Part shown: positions 47,058-56,354 of the stretch, one piece after another
Position numbering within the stretch: the first letter of the stretch is position 1
Layout of the letters: the number at the start of each line of letters is the position of its first letter
Assembly: GCF_009734445.1 (NCBI RefSeq)
Contig: NZ_CP046457.1
Location: 930,001 to 994,000 of the forward strand
Direction of reading: 5' to 3'
From: Candidatus Syntrophocurvum alkaliphilum
GTDB taxonomy: Bacteria; Bacillota; Syntrophomonadia; Syntrophomonadales; Syntrophomonadaceae
Length of the DNA stretch: 64,000 nucleotides
Program-made: the position numbers and the translations under genes
Notes under the pieces: generated by a model
What the model was told of the DNA's origin: nothing
The model's input: the letters and a program-made list of their open reading frames with translations, nothing else
The model's database searches: none

Positions 47058-47285
47058 GGTTTAACTGCGAAAAGCTAAACTTAGATTATGGAATCGGCTG
47101 AGCAAACATGTTTATCACGCCACTCATCGGTCTTTATCTCTATTATGGAATAGCACTTATTTTCTAAGATGAATTTTTATTTATTTCTTTGCCGTGATCT
47201 ATGCACCACGCCTTGCCATTCGGGACTTAGATAAACATGTTTGCTCAGCCTTATGTTTTTTGTAGTTACTTTTTGCAGCAGAATC
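47058..47285 (+). mobile_element. Miniature element, copy A of four
   Basis: A 228-bp non-coding element flanked by a perfect 6-bp direct repeat, ATATTT (47052-47057 and 47286-47291). Ends resemble GATTC...GAATC with TGCAAAAAG just inside. An internal inverted repeat of about 20 bp (GCTGAGCAAACATGTTTA near 47098 and its complement near 47230) makes a long hairpin. It is about 80-90% identical by eye to copies at 49758, 54574 and 59938. Confidence 0.85.
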
Positions 47286-47394
47286 ATATTTGAATAAATA
47301 ATATTTTTCCCTTAAATAAAAATATTTATTACATGTAAATAAATTAGCGTTTTACAGGTAAAAATAAATATATGATTAGAAAGGAGTCAACTAG

Positions 47395-47757
47395 ATGCAT
47401 GGTTTGTATATAAAAATAATAGTGTGTCCTTTAGTGGTTTATTTAGCTCATCTGCTTATTCCACAAGTAGTATATCTACAAATTTGGCAACCATTAGTTG
47501 TTGGATTAATTTTAGCATTTTTAGGTCATGTAATGGAGTTGTTATTACTCAATGAAGCGACAGTTATTTATACTGCCCTTATTGATTTTGTTGCAGCTTC
47601 ATTAATTATTTATATTAGTGGAATATTTTTTGTTGGTGCTATTATCACAATTATGGGAGCAATTATTACTGGTGCTATATTAGCTGCTACTGAATTGGCT
47701 CAGCATATATATCTTGTCAAGGGTACATTAACTGGTAGTATGAATAAAATTAGATAA
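47395..47757 (+). CDS. DUF2512 (YndM-like) membrane protein
   Basis: A 120-aa protein of four membrane helices. The pattern (IVCPLVVYLAHLLIP, MELLLLNEATVIYTALIDFVAA, ATELAQHIYLV) matches the DUF2512/YndM family of Bacilli and Clostridia. Function unknown. AAAGGAG precedes the start. Confidence 0.8.
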   Translation: MHGLYIKIIVCPLVVYLAHLLIPQVVYLQIWQPLVVGLILAFLGHVMELLLLNEATVIYTALIDFVAASLIIYISGIFFVGAIITIMGAIITGAILAATELAQHIYLVKGTLTGSMNKIR

Positions 47758-47760
47758 AAA

Positions 47761-47795
47761 AATAACCGATTGTAAAATGCATCGGTTATTTTTTT
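47761..47795. terminator. Bidirectional terminator between convergent genes
   Basis: AATAACCGAT/ATCGGTTATT followed by seven T, with A-run on the other side. Confidence 0.88.
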
Positions 47796-47803
47796 AATTA
47801 AAA

Positions 47804-48595
47804 TTATATCATATCTAACTGTTCTAATAATGAGTTTACTGAAGTCATTTGATAATTTACTCTCGTAGATAAATTATCCCTCATAGTTGATTCAAATATA
47901 AATGCATTTATTTCATGAAGTTCTGCAGCACTACGCGCTAAACTACCTCTTACAGGGTTACGTATAACTGTGAATTGTTCTCTTTCTCTAGATATATCTT
48001 TATTTAGCTCATCTGCTATATTAAGAACGTAGGTTCTTGCACCTCTTGCTGGATAATATATTATAGTTTGTCCTACAGAATTCGTATCTGGATTTTTATG
48101 ATAGTCAAAACCTTCATGTAAATCCATTAACCAATCTATTTCATATTCTTCTATAACTTCATCCCATATAGCTGTTGCTAAAGTACCACTTGGGTTTCCA
48201 TTACTTGTCCTTGGAAATTCTCTGTTTAAATCTTCTTCTCCCGGAACAAAACGCCTTTCAATTTCAACTGACCTTTTGTTTGCTTCTGGTAGGACAAGTA
48301 ATTTTCCTTTATTAATTTCTATTTCTTTAGATTTATAAGCTGCTTCAACACCAGCTATTTCATTTCCATGTACCCCTCCTACAATTAAAACAACTGGACC
48401 TGGTTTGCCACTATCTATTATATAGAGATTTGTAGCATATTTTGTACCAGAGGCAATAACCTCTTTGTCCATTGTAATTTGCTTATTACTCGCAGCGTCA
48501 GCACCAATCGGATTTGCTAATAAGACACCTAGCATGAATAATGGAAGAATTATTAATGCTATAAGTCTGGTGTGAATGTGTCTCTTTTTTGTCAT
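47804..48595 (-). CDS. Secreted M14-like metallo-carboxypeptidase / AstE-AspA family hydrolase
   Basis: A 263-aa exported protein. The signal peptide (about 8-36, ending ADAAS) precedes a zinc hydrolase domain. The HxxE zinc pair is in GGVHGNEIAGVEAA, RRFVPGEEDLNREFP gives the substrate Arg/Asn, DLHEGFDYH carries the third ligand, and FESTM near the end has the catalytic Glu. This resembles succinylglutamate desuccinylase/aspartoacylase-like and M14/M99 peptidases. Start at the ATG at 48593-48595, after AAAGGATGA. A cell-wall peptide substrate is possible but unproved. Confidence 0.8.
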   Translation of the reverse strand: MTKKRHIHTRLIALIILPLFMLGVLLANPIGADAASNKQITMDKEVIASGTKYATNLYIIDSGKPGPVVLIVGGVHGNEIAGVEAAYKSKEIEINKGKLLVLPEANKRSVEIERRFVPGEEDLNREFPRTSNGNPSGTLATAIWDEVIEEYEIDWLMDLHEGFDYHKNPDTNSVGQTIIYYPARGARTYVLNIADELNKDISREREQFTVIRNPVRGSLARSAAELHEINAFIFESTMRDNLSTRVNYQMTSVNSLLEQLDMI

Positions 48596-48709
48596 TTTAT
48601 CATCCTTTCTTTTCAATAAAGTAACATTTAAAACTATACAACAAGTTAGGGATATAAACCTGCAGGTAATATAAAGTATTTATAGCTAATTTAGGTTGAA
48701 AAATATAAA

Positions 48710-48743
48710 TAAAAAAAGTACCTTTTTCCGTAGAATTAGGTAC
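48710..48743 (-). terminator. Terminator after degV
   Basis: A short GTACCT/AGGTAC hairpin with seven T on the minus strand, about 85 bp past the DegV stop. Confidence 0.55.
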
Positions 48744-48826
48744 CTAAATAATTATTTATTAATTTTTATAACTACTTTATTTTGTATAATATTGAATTAA
48801 TTACTTATAATTTATCTATCAATATT

Positions 48827-49678
48827 TTATTTTTCGGTACAGTATACTATACCAATAGCACCTGGTCCTACATGGAGCCCTATAACAGGACCAATAGGAA
48901 CTACAGGTACAGTAAAATCATATTTATCACATATTTTATCTGCAATTTCTTTAGCTTTTTCATGACAATTAATATGATGGACAAGAATATGTTTTAAACC
49001 ATTAGTTTTATAATCATTATCTAGTCGCTCAAGCATTGCTTCAATAGCAGCCTTAGATCCTCTTGCTTTTTTTAGTACTGCTGTTTTCCCATTTTCCACA
49101 AATAATACCGGCTTTATATTTAGAATTGATCCTAATAACGCTGAAGCTCCACCAATACGCCCACCTTTTTTCAAAAATTCTAATGTTTCTGGTGCAAAAT
49201 AAAAGTGAACTCGCTTAATCATGTATTTAGCCAAATCAACGATTTCATCAAATTTTTGACCTGATAAAGCAGCACGTGCTGCTTCTATAACAGGTAAGCC
49301 TAATGCCATACTGTTGGTTCTACCATCTAATACCTCAATTTTAGCATGGGGATAATCTTCTAATACTATATCACGTGCACTTATAGCGGTTTCATAAGTA
49401 CCACTCATATCAGATGATAAAAAGATAGCAACTATTTCATTTCCATTAGATACTATATTTTCGAAAATACTAATTATACTACCTTGAGACGGTTGCGAAG
49501 AAGTAGGTATAATTCCTGTGGTCTTTATTTTTCTATAAAAGTATTCATGATCAACTTCATTTTCCTTAAAAGATTCGTCGGGAAAATTAACACTTAACGG
49601 CACTATAGTTATATCTAATTCTTTAATAAGTGAATTTTCAATATATGATGTACTATCTGTTACTACCTTAATAGCCAT
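48827..49678 (-). CDS. DegV-family fatty-acid-binding protein
   Basis: A 283-aa DegV protein: VVTDSTSYI at the start, TSQPSQG, LSSDMSGTYETA, and VHVGPGAIGIVY at the end. DegV (FakB) proteins bind a fatty acid and present it to the FakA kinase for phospholipid synthesis. No fakA is nearby, and several DegV copies per genome are common. GGGAGG precedes the start. Confidence 0.95.
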   Translation of the reverse strand: MAIKVVTDSTSYIENSLIKELDITIVPLSVNFPDESFKENEVDHEYFYRKIKTTGIIPTSSQPSQGSIISIFENIVSNGNEIVAIFLSSDMSGTYETAISARDIVLEDYPHAKIEVLDGRTNSMALGLPVIEAARAALSGQKFDEIVDLAKYMIKRVHFYFAPETLEFLKKGGRIGGASALLGSILNIKPVLFVENGKTAVLKKARGSKAAIEAMLERLDNDYKTNGLKHILVHHINCHEKAKEIADKICDKYDFTVPVVPIGPVIGLHVGPGAIGIVYCTEK

Positions 49679-49757
49679 ATCCTAACCTCCCAATAATTAT
49701 ATAAATCTTTTCTTCAATTAATTAAATTTTTCCTGCAAAATTTTATAAATCAATATT

Positions 49758-49984
49758 GATTCTGCTACAAAAAGTAACCACATAGAACTTAAGGCTGAGC
49801 AAACATGTTTATCTAAGTCCTTAAGTAGCAAGGCGTGGTGCACAGATCACGGCTAAGTATAAGTGAATTTTACTTTAGATAATAAGTGCTAAGCAAAAAT
49901 GAGGATAAAGACCGATGAGCGGCGTGATAAACATGTTTGCTCAGCCGATTCCATACTCTAAGTTTAGCTTTTTGCAGTGGAATC
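49758..49984 (-). mobile_element. Miniature element, copy B of four (inverted)
   Basis: A 227-bp element in the opposite orientation to the other three, flanked by AATATT (49752-49757 and 49985-49990). It has the same internal hairpin arms around CTGAGCAAACATGTTTA. Confidence 0.85.
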
Positions 49985-50128
49985 AATATTAGTTCTTATT
50001 ATTTTAACCATAATAGTGTAATAAATAAATAATTCCGACACATGCTGTTAACAGAATTCGCTATTTATATTAAAAAATGACCTGCATTTAAGTTAATAAA
50101 GACCATTTTATTAATTTATTTTGTTTAG

Positions 50129-51683
50129 GTTAGCGTAAAATTACTGTAGGAAAAAAACAAAAGAGAATAACTCCCTTGTGATAGAATTTAAGTTAATCAA
50201 AAAAACCAAAAACACACAAGAAAGGAGCTATTCTCATGGATAAAATTATACATGAAATATTGGGAAAAATCATTCGAGATAACACTAAAAATTTAGAAAA
50301 TCTATTTACTAATCATAAGAGTATTTCAGACTTCATATTACAAACAAAGAAAATGTTAGATGAAGTAGGTGTCTTACTTGTAGAACAAGCATTTGAATTA
50401 GCTGATGAAATGATTAAAGAATCAGTATGGCGTAAAGAAAATTGGTATATACAGCGTAATAATGATAATAAATCACTAACAACAATATTTGGTGTAGTTA
50501 ACTACAATAGAACTTACTATAAAAATAAACACGATAACTCTTACAGTTATCTATCAGATGAAGCTTTAGGCATTGACCCACACCAGCGAATGGATTTATC
50601 TATGAAATCACAATTGATTGAAAGAACACTAGATTTATCCTATAAAAAAAGTGGTGAGAGTGTAGCTGAAAGTGTAATCATAAGTGATCAAAGCGTAATG
50701 AATAGTATCAGAGAGTTAGGAAGTGTTGAAAATACTTCAGCTAAGATTACAAAAGAAAAAAAGCAGCTAAAAACACTTTACATAGAAGCTGATGAAGATC
50801 ATGTGCCAATGCAAGATGGAAGTAATAGAGAAATGAGATTAGTATATGTTCATGAAGGTAAAGAAAAAGTTAATAAAGATAGATATAAACTTATAAACTG
50901 TCGGTATTTTTCAGGAGAATACAATGATAGTGAAGAACTATGGTTAGAAGTTGCAGAATACTTAGATAAAGCCTATGACATAGATAAAGTTGAAAAAATA
51001 TACTTGTCAGGTGATGGGGCACAGTGGATTAAAGAAGGTTTGAATTGGATAAAAGGCAGTCTTTTTGTTTTAGATAAATTTCATCTTGCTAAATATATAA
51101 AAACAGCAACTGGACATATGCCACATTTAGAATCTATGCTATGGAATTATATAAACGAACAAAATAAAATATATGTTGAGGATTTATTAGACGCGATTAT
51201 AAAAGAAACTGAAAGTGAGACTAAGAAAAAAAGTATTAAACAATCTAAAAAATATATACTAAATAACTGGGAAGGAATAAAAAGGCAATATGATGCAGAC
51301 TACATAGGTTGTAGTGCTGAAAGCCATGTAAGTCACATATTATCCTCAAGATTAAGTTCTAGACCAAAGGGTTGGAGTAGAGTAGGTGCAGATCAAATGG
51401 CAAGATTAAGAGCTTTTAATGCAAACAAAGGCGACATTTATGAATTAATGAAAAATAAGAAAAAAGAAAATCAAAAGGAAAGAAACAAAGCTAAAATAAG
51501 TAAAAAAATAATAAGAAATAAACTAAATACTAGTACTTATGGACAAATAGATAATATTACAATCTTAAATACTGGTAAACGTACTTGGGCAAGAGAATTC
51601 CTTAAATCCATACGTGGTGCTTAATTATCTTTTTAGTAGGGAGATTTCTTTTTTAAATTTTCCTACAGTATATTGACACTATC
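50129..51683 (+). mobile_element. Complete ISLre2-family insertion sequence
   Basis: A 1,555-bp element. The imperfect terminal inverted repeats of about 22 bp share ACTGTAGGAAAA (left end GTTAGCGT..., right end complement GATAGTGT...). A perfect 9-bp target duplication TTTGTTTAG flanks it (50120-50128 and 51684-51692), the size typical of ISLre2. It carries one intact transposase gene, so it is a recent, possibly active insertion. It separates the mscS gene from whatever lay upstream. Confidence 0.92.
50236..51624 (+). CDS. ISLre2-family transposase (UPF0236)
   Basis: A 462-aa transposase. The family signature CSAESHVSHILSSRLSSRP (about residues 360-380) and the acidic catalytic region (TLYIEADEDHVPMQ, YLSGDGAQWI) are present. 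Start follows AAAGGAG. It occupies nearly the whole element, and no disruption is seen. Confidence 0.95.
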   Translation: MDKIIHEILGKIIRDNTKNLENLFTNHKSISDFILQTKKMLDEVGVLLVEQAFELADEMIKESVWRKENWYIQRNNDNKSLTTIFGVVNYNRTYYKNKHDNSYSYLSDEALGIDPHQRMDLSMKSQLIERTLDLSYKKSGESVAESVIISDQSVMNSIRELGSVENTSAKITKEKKQLKTLYIEADEDHVPMQDGSNREMRLVYVHEGKEKVNKDRYKLINCRYFSGEYNDSEELWLEVAEYLDKAYDIDKVEKIYLSGDGAQWIKEGLNWIKGSLFVLDKFHLAKYIKTATGHMPHLESMLWNYINEQNKIYVEDLLDAIIKETESETKKKSIKQSKKYILNNWEGIKRQYDADYIGCSAESHVSHILSSRLSSRPKGWSRVGADQMARLRAFNANKGDIYELMKNKKKENQKERNKAKISKKIIRNKLNTSTYGQIDNITILNTGKRTWAREFLKSIRGA

Positions 51684-51767
51684 TTTGTTTAGGTTTTGAT
51701 TGGCATACTATGCATAATTTTGGTAGACTAACATAAATAACTTTTGAAAAATGAATTAGGTGAAATT

Positions 51768-52889
51768 ATGGAAATTTTGAATAATCTAAATCTAGAGTAT
51801 TTTATTAATACAATTATCAATAAATACGTTATTAATGAAACGATACAACTAATAATAGTAGCAATTTTAATATTTCTATTTTTCCTTATACTTAGAAAAG
51901 CATTTACAGGGTATATTATCAAATTTCTTTTAAGAGTAACTTCTAATAACGAAACTGATTATGTTTATCGAGTTATAAAAGCTTATGAAATGCCTTTAAG
52001 ATACTTTTTTATTTTCTTAGGTATTTATTTAGCATTATCTTATCTACCATTAACTGTTGGACAAGATGAATTTATAACTGCATTATTTAGGTCAAGTATA
52101 GTTGTGCTTTTAGCTTGGGGAATATATGAATTATTTCAAGGTGGATCATTATTAGCTAATGATTTTAAATATCGTTTTAATCTTGATGCTATACTCATAC
52201 CACTTATTACCAAAGTTGTCCGCTTTATCATTATCGCATTAGTTGTAGTAATTATTGCACAAGAGTGGGGTTATAATGTAAATGGATTTATTGCCGGACT
52301 TGGTTTAGGAGGTCTTGCTTTTGCACTAGCAGCTCAAAATACTATTTCTAACATATTTGGAGGAATAGTAATAGTTGTTGAAAAACCTTTTTCTATAGGT
52401 GATTGGATTAAATCACCTAGTGTTGAAGGTACAGTTGAAGATATTACTTTCCGCAGTACAAGAGTAAGAACTTTTGCTCAAGCATTAGTAACTGTCCCAA
52501 ATTCTACATTAGCTGATGAACCTGTTACCAATTGGACTAAAATGGGTAAAAGGCAAATTACTTTCCACTTAGGAGTTACATATACTACACCAATAGAAAA
52601 ACTACAAAAATGTGTAGATCGTATAGAAGAAATGTTAAAAGAACATGAAGATATTCATAAAGAAACTATATTTGTTACTTTTGAAACTTTTAATGACAGT
52701 AGTTTAGATATCTTCCTATATTTCTTTACTCAAACAGTCAATTGGGGTGAATATTTGAAGGTTAGAGAAGATGTTAACTTTAGAATTATGCAGATTCTAG
52801 AGGAAGAAGGAGTTTCCATAGCCTTTCCAACACGAAGTATTTACATGGAAAATGTTCAAGAAGACGATAAACAACAAAGCATGGATTAA
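51768..52889 (+). CDS. mscS: Small-conductance mechanosensitive channel (MscS family)
   Basis: A 373-aa membrane protein. Helices at the N-terminus are followed by the pore-lining helix GLGLGGLAFALAAQNTISN and the MscS beta domain (GDWIKSPSVEGTVEDITFRSTRVRTF, then VPNSTL). The C-terminal cytoplasmic vestibule follows. It protects cells during osmotic downshift. I start at the ATG at 51768; the frame extends eight codons further from a TTG. The ISLre2 element ends only 84 bp upstream, so its promoter may lie in or have been changed by the IS. Confidence 0.93.
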   Translation: MEILNNLNLEYFINTIINKYVINETIQLIIVAILIFLFFLILRKAFTGYIIKFLLRVTSNNETDYVYRVIKAYEMPLRYFFIFLGIYLALSYLPLTVGQDEFITALFRSSIVVLLAWGIYELFQGGSLLANDFKYRFNLDAILIPLITKVVRFIIIALVVVIIAQEWGYNVNGFIAGLGLGGLAFALAAQNTISNIFGGIVIVVEKPFSIGDWIKSPSVEGTVEDITFRSTRVRTFAQALVTVPNSTLADEPVTNWTKMGKRQITFHLGVTYTTPIEKLQKCVDRIEEMLKEHEDIHKETIFVTFETFNDSSLDIFLYFFTQTVNWGEYLKVREDVNFRIMQILEEEGVSIAFPTRSIYMENVQEDDKQQSMD

Positions 52890-52904
52890 TCATGCTTTGT
52901 TGTT
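52870..52904 (+). terminator. Terminator overlapping the end of mscS
   Basis: AACAACAAAGCATG/CATGCTTTGTTGTT is a perfect 14-bp stem that includes the last codons and the stop of mscS. Confidence 0.85.
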
Positions 52905-52931
52905 TAACTATATTAACCTTCAATAATACTC

Positions 52932-53819
52932 TTAGTGATAAACTGAAACTTTTTCATTAAATGTTTCTAAACCAATTCGATCAATCATCTTTCCTAAACG
53001 TTCATTCCTTTTTGCTTCATTTTTATAATACTCAACTATTTTATCAATAACCTCTAATGCTTGATCAGGTTCAAGTGAATTAGCAATTTTGTCTCCTAAT
53101 CTAGGCTGAATACCTGCATTTCCACCTACCATTAGTGTATATCCTTTAGGAGTGCCCATTAATCCAATATCACGCACTGCAGGTTCAGAACATGAATTAG
53201 CACATCCACTAACAGACATTTTCATTTTACTAGGAAGATCTATTCCATGATAACGCTTATCGAGTTCCATGCCCAAGCCTACTGCATCTTGTTGTCCACG
53301 TTTGCAAAATGTAGTACCCGGACAAAACTTGACACTTCTTAAGCATAATCCTGCTGCATGACCTGGATTTAAATCTAATGTTTCTAAATCACCCCATGCT
53401 TCATCTACAACTTCCTTTTCTAAGCCTACTATGGCAATTCTTTGCGCAGATGTGCATTTTAGCGCTTGTGCATTATATTTTTCTGCTACATCAGCTATTT
53501 TTCTTAATTGCTCAACACTCACTAACCCACCAGCTAAGTGAGGAACTATAGCAAAGGATTTCTTGTCGCGTTGTAGAACTGCTCCTTTAGGCATTTTAAG
53601 TGAGGCAGTTTCTGACGACATTTCACCATGTTCAACGTTATTTAATTTTTCCAGTAATTCTTGTTCAGCTACACCATGCACCTTGGCGGCTGCTGAAATT
53701 GATTCTCCTGTAGCTGAAGGACACCCTAAACATTGCATACCAAAAGATTTAAAAACATCTGCTGTTTTAGGGTTCATATCTAATACTTCTTTTACTGTCA
53801 TGTTTTTATCTATAGCCAT
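52932..53819 (-). CDS. DUF1858 domain fused to a nitrite/sulfite-reductase-like siroheme protein
   Basis: A 295-aa protein. Residues 1 to about 65 are a DUF1858 domain (MTVKEVLDMNPKTADVFKSFGMQCLGCP). Then comes a ferredoxin-like half and a single siroheme/4Fe-4S module: FCPGTTFCKRG and VSGCANSCSEP give the four Cys of the CX5C...CX3C siroheme set. It is shorter than full sulfite reductases, resembling the small NirB-like or assimilatory type proteins of anaerobes. Electrons may go to sulfite, nitrite or another small oxyanion; the electron donor is not apparent. AAGGAG precedes the start. Confidence 0.85.
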   Translation of the reverse strand: MAIDKNMTVKEVLDMNPKTADVFKSFGMQCLGCPSATGESISAAAKVHGVAEQELLEKLNNVEHGEMSSETASLKMPKGAVLQRDKKSFAIVPHLAGGLVSVEQLRKIADVAEKYNAQALKCTSAQRIAIVGLEKEVVDEAWGDLETLDLNPGHAAGLCLRSVKFCPGTTFCKRGQQDAVGLGMELDKRYHGIDLPSKMKMSVSGCANSCSEPAVRDIGLMGTPKGYTLMVGGNAGIQPRLGDKIANSLEPDQALEVIDKIVEYYKNEAKRNERLGKMIDRIGLETFNEKVSVYH

Positions 53820-53919
53820 TTTGAAGCACTCCTTTAAATTATTTCTACTTTTGTTAGTGTAACCAATACGAATATAGTTTATTTTTAGAAAAACTTAAAT
53901 AACAACAGGTTTAAAGCAC

Positions 53920-53957
53920 AAAACAAAGTTTAATTAATTTCATAATTAAACTTTGTT
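53920..53957 (-). terminator. Terminator of the 53958 gene
   Basis: AAACAAAGTTTAATTA/TAATTAAACTTTGTTT is a perfect 16-bp stem directly after the stop codon. Confidence 0.8.
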
Positions 53958-54494
53958 TCAATCTGCATAAGGGACTCCTATTTGAATAAATTGAATTTTA
54001 TTTTCACCTATAAAAAACCATAACATTTGATCTTTATCTAAATTGTAATGTATTGTAAAATAACTTCTATCACCATGAGGTGACGGTATTATTTCTCCTT
54101 CACCGTAATAATCTATAATTTTTAGATAGTTATCTCCTTTTTTTAATCCATGATCTATTTCTTCTGTATGAATAGTTTTGACTGTATCATTAATGTTATC
54201 TATTATAATAAAATAATCTTTATATATCCAAACTGTTGCATCCCATAAAATTGGACCCCAATTACCTTCTAGAATAGAAATAACTTCTAATGGTTCTCCT
54301 AACTTTTCAACTACCTTATTAGAAGACATACCATAATTTACACCTCTATAGATAAAAGCCTCTTCTAATGTTATGGTCAATTCCTCCTCTAATTCTTCTT
54401 GTTCAGCAATAACAGCTTGAACAGTAATAATAATAATTAAGATAATAGCAATAGAAAATAATGAATAAATAAATATTCGCTTTACTTGTGTCAT
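53958..54494 (-). CDS. Membrane-anchored hypothetical protein, SmpA/BamE-like fold possible
   Basis: A 178-aa protein: one N-terminal membrane helix (about 8-28), an acidic stalk, then a soluble domain. RGVNYGMSSNKVVEKLGEPLEV resembles the start of SmpA/OmlA-like modules, which is suggestive only. Start at the ATG at 54492-54494, 8 nt after AGGAG. No neighbour gives a function. Confidence 0.65.
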   Translation of the reverse strand: MTQVKRIFIYSLFSIAIILIIIITVQAVIAEQEELEEELTITLEEAFIYRGVNYGMSSNKVVEKLGEPLEVISILEGNWGPILWDATVWIYKDYFIIIDNINDTVKTIHTEEIDHGLKKGDNYLKIIDYYGEGEIIPSPHGDRSYFTIHYNLDKDQMLWFFIGENKIQFIQIGVPYAD

Positions 54495-54573
54495 AAATGT
54501 CACTCCTAAATCCTAACTTGTCTACTAATCAAACCTGATATTTAAATATATGCTAAATATATAATGAAATACT

Positions 54574-54800
54574 AATTCCACTGCAAAAAGCTAAACTTAG
54601 AGTATGGAATCGGCTGAGCAAACATGTTTATCACGCCACTCATCGGTCTTTACCTTCATTTTAGCTTAGCACTTATTATCTAAAATGATTTTTTATTTAT
54701 ACTTAGCCGTGATCTATGCACCACGCCTTGCTATTCGGGACTTAGATAAACAAGTTTGCTCAGCCTTAAGTTTGTTGTAGTTACTTTTTGCAGCAGAATC
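54574..54800 (+). mobile_element. Miniature element, copy C of four
   Basis: A 227-bp element flanked by AATACT (54568-54573 and 54801-54806). The right end reads GCAGCAGAATC, the left (A)ATTCCACTGC. One arm differs by a point change (AAACAAGTTT). Confidence 0.85.
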
Positions 54801-54923
54801 AATACTATATTTATAATATCTAATTTTTAAGGAGAGACATTATATTCTATTCATGTTGGGATGCTAGTTATTTATATTAACTATTTAACAAATAAAATTA
54901 ATTATATTTGTACAGAAATAAAA

Positions 54924-54952
54924 AATACCGACCTAATGAATAGGTCGGTATT
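54924..54952 (-). terminator. Terminator after the SDR gene
   Basis: AATACCGACCTA/TAGGTCGGTATT, a perfect 12-bp stem, 15 bp past the stop codon. Confidence 0.88.
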
Positions 54953-54967
54953 AATTCTTAAGTTAAT

Positions 54968-55735
54968 TTACTTAGCAGCCATGCGGATAGCACCATCTAG
55001 GCGGATAGTTTCTCCGTTTAGATAGCTATTTTCAACGATATGTTGAACAAATGCTGCAAATTCACTGTCTGGATCTCCTAATCTTGATGGCATTGGAACT
55101 TGTTGTCCTAATGATTCGCGAACATTTTCTGGCATTTGTTGCATCATTGGTGTATTAAAGATTCCAGGAGCTACTGTAACACATCTAATTTTATTTCTTC
55201 CAAGATCTCTTGCTATTGGAAGTGTCATTCCTACAACAGCTGCTTTTGAAGCTGAATATGCAGCTTGACCAATTTGTCCATCAAATGCTGCTACAGATGC
55301 TACATTAATGATAACACCTTTTTCGCCATTTTCTTCTTCATTTTTATCCATTTCCCATGCAGCTTTTGCTAGCATATCAAATGCACCAATAAGGTTTACA
55401 TTCACAGTAAATTGGAAGTTTTCAAGTTTTGCTGGTCCACTCTTTCCTATTACACGTCCACCAGTTGCTACACCAGCATTGTTCACTAAGATGTGAACTG
55501 CACCAAATTTGTCCATTGCAGCTTGAGTTACAGCACTTACATCATCTGGGTTAGTTACATCACATTTTACAAAAATTGCATTATCGCCATATTTTGCTGC
55601 TAACTGATTACCTGCTTCTTCGTTTAAATCACTGATAACAACTTTTGCACCAGCATTAGCTAGTCTTACTACTGCAGCTTCACCAAGACCTGAAGCTCCA
55701 CCTGTTACAATTGCCACTTTTCCATTAACATTCAT
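54968..55735 (-). CDS. Short-chain dehydrogenase, 3-hydroxyacyl-CoA dehydrogenase type II-like
   Basis: A 255-aa NAD(P) enzyme. The Rossmann TGGASGLGEA, DVTNPDDV, NNAGVA, the catalytic Ser in INVASVAAF, and YSASKAAVVGM (Tyr and Lys) are all present. TVAPGIFNTPMMQQMPENVRESL resembles type II 3-hydroxyacyl-CoA dehydrogenases (HSD10-like), which oxidise short branched acyl-CoAs or alcohols. The substrate is not certain. Upstream site is AAAGGAGGATC. Confidence 0.9.
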   Translation of the reverse strand: MNVNGKVAIVTGGASGLGEAAVVRLANAGAKVVISDLNEEAGNQLAAKYGDNAIFVKCDVTNPDDVSAVTQAAMDKFGAVHILVNNAGVATGGRVIGKSGPAKLENFQFTVNVNLIGAFDMLAKAAWEMDKNEEENGEKGVIINVASVAAFDGQIGQAAYSASKAAVVGMTLPIARDLGRNKIRCVTVAPGIFNTPMMQQMPENVRESLGQQVPMPSRLGDPDSEFAAFVQHIVENSYLNGETIRLDGAIRMAAK

Positions 55736-56001
55736 TATAGGATCCTCCTTTTTGTTGGTAAAATTTATTTAGTCTAGTAATTATTACTTTACCATATTTT
55801 TAAGAAAAATACATGGTTTTTTATTATTTTTGTGAAAAAAATATTAATCAATTAAATAATGCTGAATATACAGAGAAGTTGTAAATTTTTTGTAAAGTTT
55901 TTATTTAAACTCACAAATTTATTATTGTATATATAAGTTTTTTTTATTCATAGAAGAAAATATTTTTAAGATATTTTCATAATATAGCTATTTTAAACAA
56001 A
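55736..56001. other. AT-rich intergenic region
   Basis: The stretch holds the SDR ribosome binding site and presumably its promoter. Nothing else is recognisable. Confidence 0.4.
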
Positions 56002-56034
56002 AATAAAAGGACAGCCCATTGTCTGTCCTTTTAT
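56002..56034 (-). terminator. Terminator after the 52-aa gene
   Basis: AATAAAAGGACAG/CTGTCCTTTTATT, a perfect 13-bp stem about 23 bp past the stop. Confidence 0.85.
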
Positions 56035-56056
56035 TCAAAAATTAAACAGTTTTTTG

Positions 56057-56215
56057 TTACTTACTATTATTTACTTGTAATTCTTGTGCTAATGCTTTAC
56101 TTTTTTCCGATAAACTCATTGCTAATGAAGCAGCATCTTTATGTTTACCTAAAATTAAAGTAGATGCTAAATCTGCAACTAGTTTTCTTATTTCCATAAA
56201 TAACGGGTTCACCAT
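56057..56215 (-). CDS. 52-aa small protein
   Basis: A short gene with ATG at 56213-56215 preceded by GGAGG at 7-nt spacing, a full helical frame (residues 8-45 heptad-like, rich in Ala, Leu, Ser and Lys), a TAA stop and its own terminator. These together support a real gene. No family recognised. Confidence 0.65.
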   Translation of the reverse strand: MVNPLFMEIRKLVADLASTLILGKHKDAASLAMSLSEKSKALAQELQVNNSK

Positions 56216-56354
56216 ATGCATACCTCCGAATATACCTTATATTAGAAGCAATAATTTTATATATTATTTACTATTTTAATTATACACTAATTATTCACTT
56301 TTTTTGCATTTGGTTGATTTGTTATTTTATTTAATTTTAAATAACTTTTTGATT

